Source of the DNA: Vibrio casei | Lineage (GTDB): Bacteria; Pseudomonadota; Gammaproteobacteria; Enterobacterales; Vibrionaceae | Length of the DNA: 64,000 nt | Assembly (NCBI RefSeq): GCF_002218025.2 | Contig: NZ_AP018680.1 | Span: 930,001-994,000 of the forward strand | Reading direction: 5' to 3' | Shown here: piece by piece, positions 60,456-64,000 of the stretch | How positions within the stretch are numbered: the stretch's first letter is position 1 | Layout of the letters: each line of letters starts with the position of its first letter | The notes under the pieces: generated by a model | The model's input: the letters and a program-made list of their open reading frames with translations, nothing else | Databases searched by the model: none | Told to the model about the DNA's origin: nothing | Program-made: the position numbers and the translations under genes

Positions 60456-60505
60456 AACATGCCTTGAAGTTACTTGGCTATATTATGAAGTTACTGGGGT
60501 ATATG

Positions 60506-60531
60506 AGCCTACTGAAATACGTAGGCTTTTT
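60506..60531 (+). terminator. Terminator after the 73-residue gene
   Basis: Stem AGCCTAC / GTAGGCT with an 8-nt loop, then T-rich sequence. Confidence 0.85.
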
Positions 60532-60611
60532 ATTATAAAAGAAGCAGAGATTGAGAGAGCTTTCAGTTAGAGTAGAGCGATGATGAGTGTGGAAAAATAA
60601 TAAGGATTCTC

Positions 60612-61604
60612 ATGAGCATTATATTAGAGTGTATCCGCACGGTTGGACGCGGCGAAAGAGGCAGAAAGCCGCTATCCGAGCAGCAAGCTTTTGATGTTAT
60701 GGATGCTTACTTAACGAGTAAGGAAGTTGGTGATGATTCGGTTGGCGATGATCAAATGGCGATGCTCTTAATGCTGATCCGTGTTCAGAATGAAACGAAT
60801 GAAGAAGTAGCCGGATTTGTGAAAGCTTTTCAATCTCGAGTACCGAGCTTAGGTGCAGATATTGATTGGCCATGTTATGCCGGTAAACGCAAAGCCGATA
60901 ATGGTACGGATCAACCTTGGCATGGTCTAGCTGCGAAAATCCTCTCTCTAAATGGCTATAAAGTTTTACTGCATGGCTATAAAGATGCCGCAAGTGGCCG
61001 AACGCATATTGAAGATTATCTTGAAAAGCTGAACATTCCAGTCGCTGAAAATTCACAAGAGGCTCAGCAATTACTAGAGTCCCAGAATATTGCTTATCTT
61101 CCTTTGAGCAACTTTGCTCCTATTGCACAAACCATGATTGGCTGGAAAAACCGTTATGGTTTAAGAACGCCAATAAATACGGTTGTTCGAGCGTTAAATC
61201 CAGGAGCTGCGAAGATTGGCGTTCGTGGAAGTTTTCACCCCGGTTTTCAGCAACTTCATGCCGAAGTTGATCAAACGATTGATAGAAAAAGCTTATCGGT
61301 GATTTCATATAAAGGGCAAAACGGCGAGTCGGAATATAATCCTAAAGTTAGTCAAACTGTGTGGCTGAGTAGCCAAAGTGGAGTCGAGTCTTTTTATTGG
61401 CCTGAAATGGTGGATGAAGGGTTACCATTACTTTCAATAACTCAGTGTAAGATTGCTCAAGAAGTCTTGGTTCAAATGGCAAATACGGTAGTCAGTAGTA
61501 TGGCGTCAGTCTTATTCGCACAAGAAAAAGATTACTCGAAAGCTTATCAAGTCGCGCTTAAATATTGGAAAGATTATTGCAATTCTCAATGTAAAGCAAT
61601 GTAA
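60612..61604 (+). CDS. ybiB: YbiB-family glycosyltransferase-fold protein
   Basis: 330 residues, related to anthranilate phosphoribosyltransferase but binding nucleic acid in E. coli (YbiB). Landmarks: the helical N-terminal domain with DDQMAMLLMLIRVQNET, AGKRKADNG, LHGYKDAASGRTH and GLRTPINTVVRALNPG. Terminator follows. Regulated by LexA in E. coli; I see no clear LexA box here. Confidence 0.88.
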   Translation: MSIILECIRTVGRGERGRKPLSEQQAFDVMDAYLTSKEVGDDSVGDDQMAMLLMLIRVQNETNEEVAGFVKAFQSRVPSLGADIDWPCYAGKRKADNGTDQPWHGLAAKILSLNGYKVLLHGYKDAASGRTHIEDYLEKLNIPVAENSQEAQQLLESQNIAYLPLSNFAPIAQTMIGWKNRYGLRTPINTVVRALNPGAAKIGVRGSFHPGFQQLHAEVDQTIDRKSLSVISYKGQNGESEYNPKVSQTVWLSSQSGVESFYWPEMVDEGLPLLSITQCKIAQEVLVQMANTVVSSMASVLFAQEKDYSKAYQVALKYWKDYCNSQCKAM

Positions 61605-61641
61605 CTTTTATCGAGTTATTTCTCGTATTTTATTATAATTT

Positions 61642-61668
61642 ATGCGCTCATACCTGAGCGCATTTTTA
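61642..61668 (+). terminator. Terminator after ybiB
   Basis: Perfect 9-bp stem ATGCGCTCA / TGAGCGCAT, 4-nt loop, then T tract. Confidence 0.9.
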
Positions 61669-61710
61669 TTTATCCTCCATTTATATTGTCCTAAATACAA
61701 TAGAGTTTAT

Positions 61711-63004
61711 ATGTCACCTTTAACCAGTAATGATTTCAATAGTACGGAGCGGTTTTCTTCTAAGAAAGTAAGTAGAAAGGATTTTCTCGGTATTTTCACC
61801 ATGGTGATTGTTCCTATGTTTCTGGCGGCTATTGATCAGACCTTACTTGCTGCAGCAACCCCTGCTATCGCTCAAGATTTAGGTGGTATTCAAATCGCGT
61901 CATGGATTGCTATTGGGTATTTACTGGCCGGTGCAGCCTCTGTACCAATACATGGATGGCTTGGTGACCGATATGGTCGTAGAAATATTTTGATCGCCGC
62001 TTTGTTTATATTTTCGGTAGGTTCGGTCGTGGCGGCATTATCCAGTTCTATGACAATGTTAATTACTGGACGAGTGATTCAGGGGATTGGCGGCGGTGGG
62101 CTGATGAGTTTATCTCAAGCGTTAATTGGTGAGTTGGTTCCCCCAAGGCAAAGAGCGCGCTTTCAAGGATATTTTTCCTCAATGTTTGCATTGGCGAGTG
62201 TTTCAGGTCCTGTTGTTGGTGGGGTGATTGTCAGCTATTTATCATGGCATTGGCTTTTTTGGGCGAATTTACCCATTGCAGCTTTTGCGGTGTATCGGCT
62301 CTGTCAGTTGAAGCAATCCGAAATCCTCTCGAAATCTAGAACAATAGATTGGTGGGGGCTATTATTATTTCCGCTAACGACCACGATCATTATTTATTGG
62401 TTATCTTCTGGAGGGCATGAATTTTATTGGAAATCGATAACCAGCTATCAGTTGCTTGGTGCAATATTCATATTATCAATAGTGTTTATTTTTCAGCAGT
62501 CTCGAGCTCAAGATTCTTTTCTCCCTTTAACTTTGCTTGCGCGTAAAGAGATTCATATACCACTCATTTCATCTTTTTTGTTCGCAGCTTGTATGTTTTC
62601 TTTGGTTTTTTTCTTACCGATTTATTTGCAGTTAGGATTAGGCACGAATGCCGCCATGTCGGGCTTATTATTATTGCCTTTGACAGCAGGTATTATTACT
62701 GGGGCATATACAACAGGTAAAACGATCGCTCGTACAGGTGTGCCTAAATGGATGCCAGTAATAGGTATGAGTATTGCAACTTGTGGGTTTGTGCTATTAG
62801 GCTTGCTTGAGCCATCAAGGTATTTAACGGGGATACTCGGTTTGGTATGTGGCTTAGGTCTTGGTTCAGTGATGCCTTCAACTCAAATATTAATTCAAAC
62901 CGTCGGTGGAAAAGCCAATTTAGGGAGAGTGACAGCAATGGCAAGTTTATGCCGTTCATTAGGAGCTTCAGTCGGGACCGCATTATTTGGTGCTTTAACG
63001 TATT
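61711..63004 (+). pseudogene. MFS exporter (DHA2/EmrB-QacA type), broken by IS copy 4
   Basis: Multidrug-type proton antiporter of the inner membrane. Motif A region GWLGDRYGRR, motif C-like SGPVVGG and motif D1 region AIDQTLLAAATPAI are visible, with about 13 hydrophobic spans before the break. ATG 61711 is preferred because the upstream 23 codons lie on the ybiB terminator. About 431 native residues, ending SVGTALFGALTY, are followed by IS sequence; the frame stops falsely at 63081. Little of the C-terminus should be missing, but it must lie beyond the window if present. Confidence 0.88.
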
Positions 63005-64000
63005 CGGTGTTTGTCAAACTAGTTGTCGCGATCACTACGTTATGCACTCTCAGCCTTGACACTATTTTGTTCAGGGTTTAAGTACACTTCTTTTGGTAAA
63101 TCCCAATTACGGATATTACCGCTCCAGCGCTCAGGGTGAGCATCTTTAGCACCTTGATAAACTTCTTTTCTATTAGCCAATATGTCACCCGCTAATCCTG
63201 AATGCCTTTGATGTGGGCTGACGTATTTGATGCCACTATGTTTGTGGTTAAAATTATACCAGTGGCTAAATTTCAACACCCAACTACGCGCCTCATCAAT
63301 TGTTGAAAACCCTTTATACGGATAGTCAGGGCGATATTTACACGTTTTAAATATCGACTCAGCATAAGCATTATCATTGCTCACCCTAGGACGATTAAAA
63401 GACGACACGACACCTAAACTATAAAGTGTTTCAAGCATTGATGAGCCTTTCATTGGGCTTCCATTATCCGAATGCAGTACCAGAGGATTATCTTTAACTC
63501 CTTCTTTTAAATGAGCTTTCTTAATTAATATTGATGCATTTTCTGCTGATTCGTCATCATGAATTTCCCATCCAACAATCTTTCGACTAAATATATCGAG
63601 TATCAAATATAAATAAAAATGCAGCCCTTTAGCGGGGCCTGGTAACCAAGTAATATCCCAACACCACACTTGGTTTGGCCCTGTAGCACAGTGTGTCGTC
63701 GGTACTTTTCTCTCTTTTATCTGACTACGTCCGCGAGCGTTTTGCTGTTTTTCTTCATGAAGAACACGATAATATGTTGATTCAGAAGCAAGATAAATAC
63801 CCTCATCTGCTAATGTAGGGACGATTTGGCTTGGTGGTAAGCTCTTAAAATCATCGCTATTAACGATGGCTAATATGTTATCTCTCTCTGCTTTTGATAG
63901 CTTATTTTTTGGCTCAGGGCGCTGAGATATTGGTCTACCATCTGTTTTTATGTTCCCGTCAACAGTCCAACGTTGATACGTCCGGACACTGATCCCAAGT
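63005..64000 (-). mobile_element. IS3-family element, copy 4 (runs off the window)
   Basis: Same element, reverse orientation, first 996 bp present. Left flank ends TATT. It lies outside the topB island, so the IS moved independently of it. Confidence 0.95.
63040..64000 (-). CDS. IS transposase OrfB (DDE), copy 4, partial
   Basis: Same protein as the other three OrfB copies; the N-terminal 30 or so residues and orfA lie beyond the right edge. Confidence 0.93.
   Translation of the reverse strand, partial: LGISVRTYQRWTVDGNIKTDGRPISQRPEPKNKLSKAERDNILAIVNSDDFKSLPPSQIVPTLADEGIYLASESTYYRVLHEEKQQNARGRSQIKERKVPTTHCATGPNQVWCWDITWLPGPAKGLHFYLYLILDIFSRKIVGWEIHDDESAENASILIKKAHLKEGVKDNPLVLHSDNGSPMKGSSMLETLYSLGVVSSFNRPRVSNDNAYAESIFKTCKYRPDYPYKGFSTIDEARSWVLKFSHWYNFNHKHSGIKYVSPHQRHSGLAGDILANRKEVYQGAKDAHPERWSGNIRNWDLPKEVYLNPEQNSVKAESA

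Overview
The window reads as a chromosomal segment of a low-GC member of the Vibrionaceae, most likely a Vibrio. The gene order fabB–pdxB–asd–fimV–truA–accD–folC–dedD–cvpA–purF, then apt–dnaX–ybaB–recR, then gapA–yeaD / msrB–yeaC / ansA–sppA–ydjA–topB is the gammaproteobacterial core order with Vibrio features (FimV/HubP-type polar protein, ChaN behind a Fur box, secreted endonuclease I).

Positions 1–32,130 are core genome: fatty-acid and malonyl-CoA synthesis (fabB, accD), PLP, aspartate-family, folate and purine synthesis (pdxB, asd, folC, purF), tRNA modification (truA), DNA replication and repair (dnaX with a conserved programmed frameshift site, ybaB, recR), glycolysis (gapA, yeaD), redox repair (msrB) and envelope proteolysis (sppA). 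Defects and small features here include an in-frame stop in the endonuclease I gene, a 40-residue membrane-protein gene before a DUF454 gene whose start is non-canonical, a PurR-type operator before cvpA–purF and a Fur box before chaN.

Positions about 32,450–58,405 are a roughly 26 kb genomic island inserted inside topB (DNA topoisomerase III), exactly at codon 106/107 in the conserved Toprim motif. Its left end is a compact co-directional run: tyrosine recombinase, degenerate recombinase-fold protein, second tyrosine recombinase, small coiled-coil protein and a complete second topB. The first four match, from memory, the integration module of strand-biased circularizing elements (intA–tfp–intB–srap) and the related Gamma-Mobile-Trio islands of vibrios. 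The carried topB replaces the host gene the insertion destroys, but encodes valine where the Toprim motif normally has its third acidic residue. The first recombinase is broken by an IS just before its catalytic tyrosine, so the island is probably stranded.

The cargo looks defensive: an orphan mobile-mystery-A regulator, a PD-(D/E)XK-like protein, a HEPN protein behind an integron attC-like remnant, a three-gene RNase H-like/Ser-Thr kinase/small-protein operon with its own terminator, a winged-helix plus nuclease protein, a DUF4917 gene split by an IS, and a nuclease/partner pair whose partner is truncated by an IS.

One 1,644-bp IS3-family element occurs four times (33,746; 50,384; 55,181; 63,005 running off the window), encoding identical proteins. 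Copies 1 and 2 have 4-bp target duplications; copy 3 does not and appears to mark a deletion or rearrangement. Beyond the island come the 3' part of host topB, a small unknown gene, ybiB, and a 14-TM-type MFS exporter gene broken by IS copy 4.
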